From Impatiens glandulifera (Eukaryota; Streptophyta; Magnoliopsida; Ericales; Balsaminaceae), in assembly GCF_907164915.1 (NCBI RefSeq), contig NC_061868.1:31214439-31278438 (forward strand): a stretch of DNA of 64,000 nt. Direction: 5' to 3'. A model generated the notes under the pieces. That model was not told the DNA's origin. It saw only the letters and a list, made by a program, of their open reading frames with translations, and did not search any database. Of the stretch, positions 12,601-27,829 are shown one piece after another. Each line of letters opens with the position of its first letter. Position 1 is the first letter of the stretch. Position numbers and translations under genes: made by a program.

Positions 12601-13236
12601 CTTCTGAAGTTAATACATTTGATATATGTTTTGTCTTCGTAGGCCTAGTAGGTATAACAACTTAGTTTAAGTATCTAATAAGATTATAACTAACCTATTT
12701 TAATCATTTTGACATTTTTTCTACCTGGTTCTAGATTTGAAACATTTCTTTGAATCTAGAAAAACTTCCAAATTAAAAGAAAACATGACATAGCTTTTCT
12801 GCTACAATGATTCATAGATAATTCATGCATCCACTTTTCTAAGGCATGGTGCTTGGCTATTCATGAAGAAATTGTGTAATAATCCTACAATTCACTAGAT
12901 AAATAATGTTTGTACAATGTTTACAACAATGCAATACTCAGATTACTCACATCTAGAATGGTCTTGATTGATGACACCTTTCAACCATTGATTTTTATAG
13001 AATATGTGAATATGATGTAATGATTTAAAAGCTCAACCCTTTATTCATTGTTTTTTCTCCAATTAAATTGATTTGACTATTGTTATATTTATTTTGTTGA
13101 AGATGACAACTTCACCAAATCTATTTTACTAAGTTTATATGATACTTAAACTTAAAGTAGTAGTGCATTCTAACAAATCTACTTGAACATTTTATTTTTC
13201 AACATTTCATTTTGAAAGTGAAATATTTTTTTTTAA
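12601..13236. other. Intergenic, no gene seen
   Basis: AT-rich sequence between the inverted long repeat and the MITE upstream of CDPK-1. No open frame or repeat that I recognise. Confidence 0.5.
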
Positions 13237-13420
13237 GAGGAGTGATAGAGTGAAGGAATTTGGTGAGGGAATGACTTGTCATCACTTTCATTGGTTGGAA
13301 AATGTAAAAGTGGGAGGAAAGAGAGAAATTATTTGATTTTTTCAACGAATAAGATTATGCCAAGTCATTCTCTCGCCAAATTCCTTCACCAAATTTCCTC
13401 ACCTAATCATTTCTTTTTAT
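13237..13420. mobile_element. MITE-like inverted-repeat element (copy 1)
   Basis: About 185 bp with imperfect terminal inverted repeats: ggaatttggtgagggaatgact on the left against the reverse of agtcattctctcgccaaattc on the right, followed by a second partial unit. A related element is at 41780-41975. No coding capacity. The superfamily is unclear and I cannot fix a target duplication. Confidence 0.55.
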
Positions 13421-13789
13421 TAACTTCTGAATACTATTTCATTATATTGTTAGTCACTTTTTTAAGTTTTGGATTTAAAAGTATTATAAGAATGAAAAAA
13501 AAAAATTATGCTAAACAAATTTAAATATCTTCCCATAGGAAATTTAATTAGGTGGAATGCAGACCCGAATAAACCGCCCACAGAGGTTTTGAGTCAGCAA
13601 AGACGGCAATTGAGGCTCAATCGTGGACAGCGTCGCGAGGAAACTGTGGTTTTGGAAATTCCTAAGAAGCCGCGTTCTTGTGTGAAAGATCCCAATATAC
13701 AAGTTGGACAGCCATCCTTTTAATTGTATTATTACTTAACGGAACTCTCATCAATTTTGGCCTTCTCACATTTCGTCTTCTACCGCCAC

Positions 13790-13795
13790 TTTAAA
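13790..13795 (+). promoter_or_regulatory. Putative degenerate TATA of CDPK-1
   Basis: tttaaa followed by cccagcttgtg. In CDPK-2 the matching position has TATATAAA followed by ccagcttgt, and both are followed by a tcttcaagatccc-like leader. This shows homologous core promoters, with the TATA box weaker here. Confidence 0.45.
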
Positions 13796-14228
13796 CCCAG
13801 CTTGTGAAAACCCAGAATCAGTTTGACCCATCTTCTCAATCTCGCTTCTTCTCTTCAAGATCCCGTTTTTATTCCCTTACGATGATTCATTGTTCATTTG
13901 TTTTTTTTTCTATAGTAGAACCAGTTTGCAGTTGATCATCTGTTAACTATTGGGTTGACTTGCGTTCTGAGTTTTTCCTCTCAATTTGTATTTTAGATTT
14001 GATCTATTGCTATTGTTGTCAATTCTAGTTCATTTATTTACTTGAATGTCGTGTCCTGGACGTGTTTCTCATTGGTTGACTTTTTCCGGCTCTTGTGTTT
14101 GATCAATTTAGAGTTGGATTTAATTGGTTTGACCTGAGAATGCTATTGCTCTATTGATCAAAAGATTTGATCATCATTTAAATTCTATCAAGTTATAATA
14201 AGGGGATAAGTAAGTTTTGTTGTTTACA

Positions 14229-17416
<3,188 letters not shown>

Positions 17417-19910
17417 CATTGGTAAGGAGGTCATATTCTCTATCTCCTTTTAATACTTTCAAAATATCTTGATATGTTCTTTCATCAACTTAAAGCTTAT
17501 TTGATGTTTGGTTATTTTGGACTTTTATTGAGTTTTAAAAAAAAATATTGTTTGATGAAAAAATAGTTTGGATTTGGATTGTAATTCAATTTATTTAATC
17601 CATCCAATAAATCAATTTTGGATTGAATTAACCCATAAGTAGCTCACTCCTGATATAAGTGTGAATATGGGGATTATTTTCATGTGTAGATTTATCTAAA
17701 CTCATAATTGTTTTTTAACTTAAGAAATAAAGATCATTCATATCATTCCTTTAGCATAAGACTCTATTCCTTTATATAGGGCTTGATATAATAACAAGGA
17801 TATAATCCTCTACATGCCTTGCTTACTAGCCTTCCCTTACACCTCTTGATCTACTCGTGACAGAGTGTCATGTGGTTTGGAAGAAAGTAAAGTGGCCAGT
17901 TGATTGTCGGGGATTATTGATCTTAAAGTATTGAATAAGGCATTAGTGACAAAATGGTTATTAAGATGTTTGGGAGAGTTAATTTTAGAATTGATGATAT
18001 ACAAATAAATAAGAATTATTTGATTGAGTTCTTGAAGAAGAGTAATATTAAACTTATATGATTTATTGAATTGATAATGTTTACAGAGTTGTTTATGAAT
18101 TTATAATAGTAGTAGAAAAGTTACCTAATTGACAAGTATTTGAAAAACTAATTAATAGAACCTAACTAATAGGAAATAATAACAAACCTAATAAATAGAG
18201 CTTCTTAACTAATAGGAGATAATAAAATATATTTAAAACTTAATAATTAATGTATCACTTTTCTTGATTTTGTTTGGATTATGATAACGCGACAACTGCT
18301 TACTTGGAATGAGAGATGATTATTTTGGAAGATTGTTATGAGTCAAAATTTGTTTTCGGAAAATGAAAAATGGTCCACAGGTCCATGGACCAATGGTTAA
18401 AGTTTTGAGAAGAATATTAAAACTAGAAAATGTGATTTCATATTAATTAGGGAATGGTAGAAGAATAGCAATTTGGCTGTGAAATATTTCTTTGGGTGAG
18501 CTATACCATGATGTGTTGCAAGTAGGGTAGAAAAGATTAAGAGATGATCTCAATATTAAAAAGTTATCATTGTAAGCTTTAAAAGTTATAAATAAATTCC
18601 CATTATACCTTTAAAAATTTCCCATTTGCGATTTACTAAGCTTTAAATGAGAAAAAGAGGTTATACAAGAAGTTCTCCATATGACAAATAGCTAGATCAT
18701 CTTTATGGTGCCATTTTGCGATGGATATGTGGAAGAAGATCGATGAATGAGTTTTTTGAAATTTGCTTCTCTTTTTCAACACAAGGAGAAAAAGAATGTT
18801 CAGGCAATAATATATGTTTGTTATTGTGTTATGGAACATATAGATCAACAGAGATATGATGGTTTCTTTCACAAGTATATGTTTGTTAGTATATTGCCTG
18901 ATTAAATAATCTCTCTTTATTTCTTCCATGTAAAGAGGGGGAAGTGTGGAAACGTTCTGGTGATGTTGAAGGCTATGCAGGGCAACCAAGTTGATGCATG
19001 GTTAAAGACGGCCATAGCCATGGATGAAATCTTATTGTTAAAGTATATAACCACGGATTTAACTAGATTAGGGCTCTTATTTCTCTCAAAAATTTTCATG
19101 GTTCTTTTTGTTGGTCTATATATTCAGGTTTATCTTACTATTTCTATTGGAACTTTTGTTTGAGCGAGTTGGGTGATTACATATGAACATATACTCAAAT
19201 TTTATGTTTGGGTTTGAGAAGCCCTTATTATTGTAAAAGTATACATTTTATTTGGTGATAAATTGTGGCTTTTGTTATAGATTTTGTAATGCTTAAAAAT
19301 TGCGCGCCTAGGGTGTAGTTTCCCTTTTTTTTCTCGAATCTCTTAATAGTGGGATGAGATTTGACACTTTTCGAGTTGTCTCGTCAAATGAGATGAAAAA
19401 TCAAAATAGGGTTCGACTAGGCTAACTTTGACTTCATAAGAGTTGTCATTTGGTGAAAAAGAGTCGTCATTTGGTGGAAAAAATGATGTAGTGGACGCTA
19501 AATATAAGAGATTATGATTAGGTTTGGATTGGATTACACTCAGAGTGTCGGAGAATGACTCTCTATTATCAATTATTTGCTATTTTAGAAAATATCTTAT
19601 TTATATGTTATTCTTATTTATTTTTTTGGGATCCTGACATGGTACCGAGATAGAAAATTCAATTATATCACATGTTTAGTTTTGTTACAATCAGTTCATA
19701 ACATGTGTCTTGTGTCTAGTATATGGTATAGAATTTATTTAACTCTAACATTCATTTGGACAATTTATAATGAAATAAGTCGAATGAATTAATCTAACTC
19801 GAATGCATGTATCTAGTATTTGAATTTGATAGTTGAAATTATGTCTTCATTATATTTTATTTTAGGTCATCAAAAGATTGATCCGAAATAAAATTCATTT
19901 ATTTTATGTA
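17417..19910. other. Downstream of CDPK-1, no gene supported
   Basis: The first few hundred bases must include the CDPK-1 3' UTR. The rest is AT-rich. A 67-codon open frame at 18960-19163 and an overlapping antisense frame have no recognisable domain, and I do not call them genes. Confidence 0.5.
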
Positions 19911-20105
19911 AAAATTATTTTATTTGTCTATAAAAGAATTTTTTTATAAAAAGAATAGAATATATAAAAGTTTTTTTTATTTAAAAAAAGAATTTATAAA
20001 TAAAAGAATTTATTTTATTTATTTACAAAAAATCATTTATAAAAGAATTTATTTTATTTGTTTATAAAATAAAATTTTTTATTTGTTTATAAAAGGATTT
20101 TATGT
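19911..20105. repeat. Degenerate AT-rich tandem repeat
   Basis: Repeated variants of ttataaaagaatttatttta, about 30 bp each, in tandem. The units are imperfect. Confidence 0.6.
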
Positions 20106-21030
20106 ATATATTTATTAATATTTTTAAGATCGAGTACAAATATCCAAAAGACCCAATGTTATTATTTTTCTTTTTAAAAAGTAGGTGGACTTTTATTAGT
20201 TTTTTTTTTTTTTTACGTATAATGTTTTTATTTAAAAAAGGATAGTTAGGTGATTAGGTATTTAGGAATGGGCTGGTCAGATTCAAAGAAGGGCCCAACG
20301 TCCAGCCCCTCAATTTTTGATTATTTATTTCTAGTTTTTTTTAATAACGGCTGACCGAATTTCGAAATCCAAATTAAATGGACCAACCAAAATCTAAGCC
20401 CAATCCATTATTTATCATTTTATTATTTATTTTAAGTAATTAAACTGTTCATTTTAATTTTTTTCCTGGTTAACTCATATATGAGTCAACCCACGAACTT
20501 GCATGAGTCAACTCATATCACATTTATCAATCGATAGAACCAATTAAAACATAACATACAAATTTACATATTCGTCGTGAACCTTGCTATTGGCTTTCTC
20601 GGTCGATGATCAACCGTTCTTATATTCAAAGTTTGGACATTTTATGGGGAACATATCGTTCCACGTCTTAGTAAACGTCCGTTTACTAATCCATCTTACT
20701 CCCCTAGTATAATCCGAAACACCTTTCAAATAGAACCAATATTTCATGAACAAACAACAATCAAATAGAGAAGCTTCAAACGAGAATCAAACCAAGAATA
20801 TGTAAACGAATCCAACAAAGAGATTACACCATCATCATTTAAGTTCCAAATCAAAGACAAAGAAATACTCGAGTGAAGAACAAGGTTAGGCTAAATTCGT
20901 ATATCCAAACCCTCAAGCTAATAAAATTCAAAACTATTTTTTCCTTGTAAAACTAAATTTCTAGCCCAAATTTTTTCTACACCTAAAACAAAACTCAGAG
21001 GGGGATTTATTACCAATCTCAACATATAAC
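20106..21030. other. Intergenic, no gene seen
   Basis: AT-rich, with a short palindromic stretch near 20475-20515 (catatatgagtcaaccc and a nearby inverted match). No coding region. The right end runs into the leader of long repeat copy 4. Confidence 0.45.
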
Positions 21031-23650
21031 CTTAATCCTAAATCCAATTCGAATTATCGTGTTAAGTGTTCAAAAGAGCAGTGTGAGGATTTCACTTTTC
21101 AAATTCTCTATCGGAGACCTCGATATGCCACTTTGGGATTTTTTTACTAGGTTTGGCTATAAATCACTGTAACTCGAAATTCATTATCCCGGTAAAACTT
21201 GAGGTTTGAAAATTTTCAACATCGATTTGCGTGTTGAAATTTTTTTAATAAAATTTTATTTTAAAAGATTTATAGAAATATGTCTTATTGATTTTAAAAT
21301 TAATTACAAGAATAATTAATTTTTGATCAAATTTAAATAATATTATGAATTTAGGATAATCAGATCATATAACCATTAAGACAAATTTATTTTTTTAATT
21401 TATTAAAAATAATTAATTTAAAAGATTATTTATTTAATAAAAGAATCGATAATTAATTTTTAATTTAAAATCAATAAAATATTTAAGGATTTTCGCACTA
21501 TATATTCTGTACCCGTTAAAAACGGTCTCTACTTTATAAAATATTGACTTTTAAAAACTGGTTTTATTACGTTTTATTAAACCAATTATTATTCAAGTCC
21601 TAGACATGCACATATTTTTCTTGAATTTAAAATTGTAGAATAATATTTAAATGTTGGTACCTGCAATTGATGTCAACAATTTTTGATGAAAGTATTTGAA
21701 TAATATCAATTTCAAGCATTAAGATTAAAAATAAATTCCTAACAGACCCTTATCAAAATAATTTTTGTGAACATATTTTGAAGTTTTTCTATTTTTTTTT
21801 GGGGATTTTAAGAAAATGATTTGGGGCTTCAAATTAAAAAAAAATAATTTTTGAAAATTTAAAATCCCAACCAAACATGCCCTAGGACCGGTCCTCTCGG
21901 TCGATGGTGCCTTGATCTCAGACTAAAACCCCTCGGTCTTATGCCGAAACCTCTTGGTCGGATGTGAGGAACTCTCGGTCGAGGTGCGAGAAACCCTCAA
22001 TCATGGGCTAGATAATTCTCGGTCGGGGCTAGAAATCCTTGGTTGAGGTGTAGGGAGCACTCATTCTTAGGCTAGGAATCATCGGTGCGAGATTTCTCGG
22101 TCGGGTGCAAGAGAGCTTACGGTCTTGGGCTAGAAATCATTGGTTAAGGTGTGGGAAGCTCTTGGTCCTAGGCTAGGAATACTCGATTGGGTGTGATTCC
22201 TTAGTCGGGTGTGATTCCTCGGTTAGGTGCAAGGGAGGGTCCGATTTTCTCGGTTGGAAAACAAACTTAGGTCGAACTCTCGGTCGGCGTCAAGAACATT
22301 AAACTACATATTTGATTATTCCATCTAGGGCTCTAATCATTTGATCCATAGGCATGGGGAGATTCATCTAGTCCCAATGATCACTTTTAACATCGTCAGG
22401 ATGTATCATTCGACCGAGATTATGTTCCATTCAAATCAAATAGTTTAAAAGTAAAACACATGTTTTTGATTTTTAATGTACGATAAAGTGTAAGGAGCTT
22501 GCCAATAACTTCCTTATACCTTATAGGATCGAATGAAACCAAAATATAAACACCAACGGTTCGTTTTGACAAATTGAAGAACTGAAATTTTCATTTTTAT
22601 AAATAAATTAGATTTTGATCAAACATGATCGAAATTGCCTAGAATGAGTTTGGATATACTCCTAACATCCTTAGAAACGTGTTAGAAAAGTTTTTGGGTC
22701 GTTGTTCTTGAGCTATAACTCAATAACAGAAACCCGATTTTGAAAATTTTCAAAATTAAATTTGAGTACTTTTGATTTAGATAAATTGATTCAGATTAGT
22801 TTTGATAGAAAGCTTATAAAGGATCTTATGATTATTTTCCTATAAAAAAGTTGAACAATCAAAGAGTATATAAAATTGGTCAAACTAAAATGTAAGATTT
22901 TTAATTTGAATTCATAAATTGAATTACAACATGATTGGAAGCTTACTCTAAGTTGGAGAACCCTCCCGAACTCTTTTAGAAACTTTGTGAATGTCCAAAT
23001 CCGAGCATTATAGCCTTATACAAAGTTTCAAAATTTTTAAGAAAAGTTTGAAAATTTTAATGGCGGATTCTGTATGGGATTGATTGAGAGTTTGGGTTGT
23101 GATCTTTCCCTTCGGTTTGCCTAGGGGGGCTATTTATAGCTTCACAAGGTCGGTTGATCGATCAAGTGAATCGAATTTCAGTCAAAACTCCATTAATGAC
23201 CTTTGTTTGCTCTTCATCTAGTTGAAATGATCACCATATTAGGGAGATCATTTCAGCTTTCGAATCAGCCGTTTTGATTAAGTACCGACTGAATTTCACT
23301 TTTGAAAAATGAAAAGTTTTTGCCGATGATGATTGTTGATCGTCACGAGGAAGAAGACAAACTAGAGGGAAACAACGTCGTTTTGGGCTGAAATGCGAAC
23401 ACCTAGGCATTCGTCCGCATTCTGTCAGCGTTCTATTGCGCCTGGGTGTTCTATTGCGCCTGGGTGTTCCGTTGCGTCTGGGCTAACAGCGCTGAGGCCC
23501 ACGTTAGTTGTTCCATTTCTTCATAAACGTGTGTCTTTTCCATTGCAGCGGGCGACGCGACTGACTCCTTTGCAATGGATGAAATTACAATGCTCATTCG
23601 ATGACTGTGCGGTATGCTGCACTAATTTCTCTTGATTTCTGCTACAACAT
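21031..23650 (-). repeat. Long LTR-plus-leader repeat, copy 4 (inverted)
   Basis: Reverse-complement copy of the family at 3282, 6311 and 10481. Landmarks: leader about 21031-21470 (gatttgcgtgttgaaa matches the acacgcaaaccgaagttga of copy 2), gtacccgttaaaaacggtc (about 21510), ctcggtcg-rich block (about 21885-22290), TATA box on the - strand (23131-23138), and cgtcgttttgggc (about 23370) matching the 5' part of copy 1. It extends further 5' than copies 1 and 2, to about 23650, where I cannot see a clean LTR edge. Confidence 0.58.
23430..23483. repeat. 18-bp tandem repeat, three units
   Basis: gttctattgcgcctgggt occurs twice exactly (23430-23447, 23448-23465), then once with changes (gttccgttgcgtctgggc, 23466-23483). 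It lies near the 5' end of long repeat copy 4. Confidence 0.85.
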
Positions 23651-24116
23651 ATCCCAACCATTTTTCAGCCTTGGAGCTTGTTTGAAATCGATTTTTTTTC
23701 AATTCCTTTTGACTCCATTTTTAACCTACAAAATAATTAAATAGATATATAATTTATTTTTTCTATTTATTTTATTTTTGTATATTTTTGTATATTTTTG
23801 GGTTTTAATAAATAATTTTTGGGATAAAATATATACAATGTTTATCATAAATTATTTGTTTTAATTTCTTTTAACCCCATATACCTTAGGGTTATGAAAG
23901 AAACAACACATGAAACAACTTCGTCTCATTTTTTTAAATAACACATTTTCCCTATTTGTTTTCCCCTGGTTGTAGAGAGAACCTCAACTTTCGTGTCGAG
24001 ACTTCCGCATGGAGTTAAGCTTCAACTCGACTTTCGCATGTGAGTTAAGGCTCCCATAGGAGCTTGGTGTTTGGATCAACTTCTGAGTGTGGTCCTCAAC
24101 TACCATGTAACTTCGT
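23651..24116. other. No gene; possible retroelement leader at the right end
   Basis: AT-rich to about 23930, then a more mixed stretch ending just before the LTR-like segment at 24117. The segment tggtcctcaactacca (about 24090-24105) loosely resembles a tRNA-Met primer site on the - strand. Confidence 0.35.
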
Positions 24117-24410
24117 GACATGTTATAGAAATAATATGAGAAGAGAAACTCTATCTCGTAGAAAGAGATGAAGACGGAGGGTCTATCTCGTAGGAAGAGA
24201 TGAAGACGGAGGGGAGACAGATGAGGTGAGAGAATAGGAAACAAAGATGAGCTAATGCTCTTTCATTAATATGGTAATATTCTTGGGAATCTAACAATAT
24301 ATTTTTTCCTAGTAGATTCTATTATAGTTAAAACTTAACAAATTCTTTCGAACTGGCCTAATAGACTAGGGTCAAAAAAGAAAAAAGAAAATAACAAAAA
24401 TATAAAACAA
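24117..24410 (-). repeat. Truncated LTR related to the SGS3-bearing element
   Basis: Shares aatatgagaagagaaact, gatgagc..ctctttcatt, ctggcctaa and gggtcaaaa..aagaaaa landmarks, in order, with the LTRs at 28447 and 31428. A 32-bp direct duplication (24150-24181 and 24182-24213, tctatctcgta..gacggaggg) is specific to this copy. It ends at about 24410, where the MULE-2 terminal repeat begins, so the MULE probably landed in it or a deletion removed the rest. Confidence 0.55.
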
Positions 24411-24597
24411 AACTTTTCCCCAAACTCCCCACATTTTTATTCATTTTTCTAAACTATCCACATTTCCTCCACATTATTAATTAATCCATTAATTAACTCA
24501 CACTCTTTCTTAACCCATTAATTAACCACCTCTCTCTCTCTAAACTCATTAATTAACCCTCTCTTTCTCTTAACTATTAATTAACATCTTCTCTCTA

Positions 24598-25006
24598 AGG
24601 AAATTTGATGAAATGGCCCTACTAATAGCCTTAATTCCAAAAAAGGCCCGCGCTTGATAATGTTTACAAAATGGGTCTTTTTGTCTTGTAAAATGTTTGT
24701 AATACCCCTTGCGAACCTGATTTACCGCTCAATTACGAGAAATGTCATTCACGCATTTTCATCTAAAAAGCGTGAGTTGATTAACGCGTTTTAGATGAAA
24801 ATGCGTGAATGACATTTCTCGACTTTCCATTTACGGGAAATGCCATTCACGCGTTTCATCTAAAACGCGTTAATCAACTCACGTGTTTTAGATGAAAATG
24901 CATGAATAACATTTCTCGTCTTTTATCGTATATATAATTTTTTTTGCCCTAATTTAAAACAAAATCGATTCACAAATATCTATCGACTCTCTCCCACACC
25001 GACTTC
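24598..25006 (+). repeat. MULE-1 left terminal inverted repeat
   Basis: Matches the reverse complement of 34624-35030. It contains two foldbacks in a row. The first (24736-24821) has 33-bp perfect arms. The second (about 24831-24920) is imperfect and has the same core, attcacgcgtttcatctaaa. Confidence 0.88.
24736..24821. repeat. Perfect 33-bp inverted repeat inside the MULE-1 TIR
   Basis: Left arm 24736-24768 (starts cgagaaatgtcattcacg) and right arm 24789-24821 are exact reverse complements with a 20-bp spacer. A read-through transcript would fold into a strong hairpin. Confidence 0.9.
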
Positions 25007-25360
25007 CAAAACTTCGTCTTTACAACTGTCGACTTTCCATTCCAACTTCGTTCAACATCATCGATCAACCTCGTTCAACATCATCGTTTGTCATCCGTAC
25101 GTCCGTCTCTTCGATATATTTAGGTGAATTTATGGCTTAGGGTTTAGGTTTAGGGTTTGATTTAATTTGTAATTTTCTCTTCGATGTATATTCTGCCGTT
25201 TATATTGATGGATATTGATGTATTTAGCTTTTAGGGTTCATGTATCTTATATTCGTTTATGCGTTAATATGCTTTTAGGGTATATGACGATTATTATATC
25301 AGTGTTCTTATTTTGCATGCATGCATTTCTCGTTTATTCTTTCATGAACATTGTGCCGTT

Positions 25361-25456
25361 TCTCGTATATTAGTGTTCTTAACAAACGAGAAACGTCATT
25401 TGTTATGTTCTCGTATATCAGTATTCTTAACAAACTTGAAATGATATTTGTTATGT
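25361..25456. repeat. 48-bp tandem duplication
   Basis: The unit starting tctcgtatat at 25361 recurs at 25409 with few changes (both contain tcttaacaaac and atttgttatgt). A partial third unit may follow. It lies in the 5' non-coding part of MULE-1. Confidence 0.75.
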
Positions 25457-25937
25457 TCTTGTTAAGAAATGACATTTTCATGTATTCTTGGATGTTGCTT
25501 GAGTTGTTATATTATGTTTTTTATATTAATGTATTTAGAACTGTCAATTTGCAAGCATTTCTCAATTTGGATTATTAAAAACTAATAAGACAACTAGTTG
25601 TAACATGATTTTGGTTACCTTACATATCAAAACAATTCCTGTCTTTCAGATTGCGGTGAGCTTTTTGGTGGTAATATGGGGTCTTCGTTTAAGAATCTTT
25701 TTGTAATCTTACTTTTCTCTTGCTCAAGATGACAAGAATTTGTCTTATAACATGTAGTTTCATCTTCATACTTCATTTTTTAGGAAAAAAATCATATTTT
25801 ATTCTAAACATTATATGCACATGAAGTGATAATAAATTATATTTATGGTGCCAAACTGACAACAAAAATGATGTGCAGTAAAACTGGGCAACTTAGACCT
25901 TATTTGAAATAGTTTAGGTAATTATAATTTTCTGGAT

Positions 25938-27555
25938 TTGCTTACTCCAATGTTGTTCCTTGTTTTGTATATGAAGTCCACTATAATTCTTGAGTTTGCT
26001 GGGAGGGTCTCATGGAAAACCAATATCGAAAAAATTGCCTCCAAGTTTGCTTCAATGAATCTAATGGAAAGGGTAGAGCAAACCCAATTTAGATTCTTAT
26101 TCAAAGGATACCTGTTACCGCGGTTCTCAGGAACGATTATACACCAAATGCTCCTCAGGAAGTGCATCTCAAATTCTATGGAGATGAAGTTCCTCGTGAA
26201 TGGAGAAGAGATGTGCTTCGGGATGAAGGAGTTTGCATTGGTCACATGCCTCAATTTTGGGAGATTCCCTACGGAGGAAACCATTTTCAATCAAGTTGAA
26301 GAATGTCCACCTTTGGTTGTTAAATATTTTAAAAGTAATCAACTTATTAGAACAACATACCTTCATTCAAAATTCGTGTCCTACTCTGATAAGGAAGATG
26401 CATGGAAATTAGGGCTGGTATACATTGTTTCCCAATATCTTATCGCCCGTGACCCAAAGAGGATAATAAATATCAAACTCCTCAACATGGTCGAGGACAT
26501 CGACACTTTCCTCAATTTTCCATGGGGAAATGTGTCCTTTAAAGCAACCATAAAGGGTTTACTACAGGTTGCTATATCTGGAGAAGAACATTGATCGCTA
26601 CAGGTTGCTATATCTGGAGAAGAAGAAAGCCATGGGGAAGAAGAAGAAAGACAAGGATGTCAATGTTTCTTATACCGTATATGGGTTCGCACTAGCCTTA
26701 CAAGTGTGGACCTATGAGGTTATCCAAACGTTTGTCTCCAATCTTGTAAGTAAAATGATGTTTCAAGTGCAAGAGCTTGTCTGCCCAAGGATAATACAGT
26801 ACAAATCCAAGAGGAAGAGCATCGCCTCTAATCTTCACACTGCCCTGCAAGACAAGATTGTCAAGAAGATGGAATTGTCTGAAGAAGAGAATATCTTATA
26901 TGATGGGGATGACTTTGAAGACATGTGAGGTAATGTTTATGATATCTTTTCTGATCTTGATTGCAGAAAGAGGAAATTTGGAGATATTGAAGATGTAGTT
27001 CCTCATAAACCTGACATGAGGAAGAAAAGACAAATTACTTCTGCCAAAGTCATACCTTCCATGAGTAGAAGAACCCGCAACCCTATCCCCAACACCAGCA
27101 GCTTTTATTTCGTCGAGAGCGCCACGAGTAGAAAAGATGATGAATCATCTCCCATGACTTCAACAACAATAACTCCCCATGATATATGTAGATTGGATGA
27201 ACTTACGAAGGAGCTAAATGAACTAAAAACTGAAATGAGAATTGAAATAAATCTCATAAAAGAGATGTTAAACCAACTACAACAACAGTTTGACATATTA
27301 TCATCCACACTAGGGGAGAAAAAGAAGGTGAATGTGGAAGATAAGGATGAGGAAGATTTGGAGGAGATAGATGAGGAAGATTTAGATAAGGTGAATGTGT
27401 TGATTGAGGATTTTTTGAATGATGATAATGATGGGCTTGTGGAGAAGAAATACAATGTCGGGATTGTGGAGGAGAAGAAGAATGAGAATGTGTTGATTGA
27501 GGATTTGTTGAATGGTGGTAATATTTCTCGCATATGTTGTGTTTCTCGCAAATGA
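25938..27555 (+). pseudogene. DUF1985-domain gene of MULE-1, broken
   Basis: The first part (25938-26594) reads as a DUF1985 domain: KIASKFASMNLMERVEQT, SGTIIHQMLLR, EMKFLVNGEEMCFGMKEFAL and PWGNVSFKATIKGLL are in the family order. This domain is known from plant Ulp1-protease-like proteins carried by MULEs; its own function is unknown. The reading frame then shifts by one near 26560, and a 36-bp tandem duplication (26562-26597 and 26598-26633) repeats the codons YRLLYLEK. The second frame carries LALQVWTYEV, has a TGA stop at 26926, and continues in the same frame at 27016-27555 as a charged, Glu/Asp-rich, coiled-coil-like tail. No C48 protease catalytic triad is visible, so the protease half is absent. 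The start is approximate and an upstream exon is possible. Confidence 0.75.
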
Positions 27556-27829
27556 TATATTTCTCGCATCTGGTGTGTAATACTGAATTGTAATATGGAT
27601 TCTCTCTATTTACTTGAAATTATTCACCTGTTGCTGAGATGATGATGGTTGATCAAAACCAACAATTTGTATATTACCAACAATCTTAATTAACACCAAT
27701 AATCTATAATCAAAACCAACATCTGTAATCATAACCATAGACAATATTCATAAGACAAAACCAACAATAATTGATACAATATTCATAAGATAAAACCAAC
27801 ATTTGTTTAAGCAAGAGATGATGGTTGCT

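Noticed and set aside
13508..13723. 71-codon frame just upstream of CDPK-1
   Set aside because: No recognisable domain, no conservation at CDPK-2, and it lies where promoter sequence is expected. Slightly GC-rich but unsupported.
18960..19163. 67-codon frame behind CDPK-1
   Set aside because: No domain, opposing frames of similar length, no paralogue behind CDPK-2.
27105..27569. 154-codon - strand frame
   Set aside because: Antisense shadow of the acidic DUF1985 tail; the Ser/Phe-rich composition is the reverse of Glu/Asp/Lys codons.
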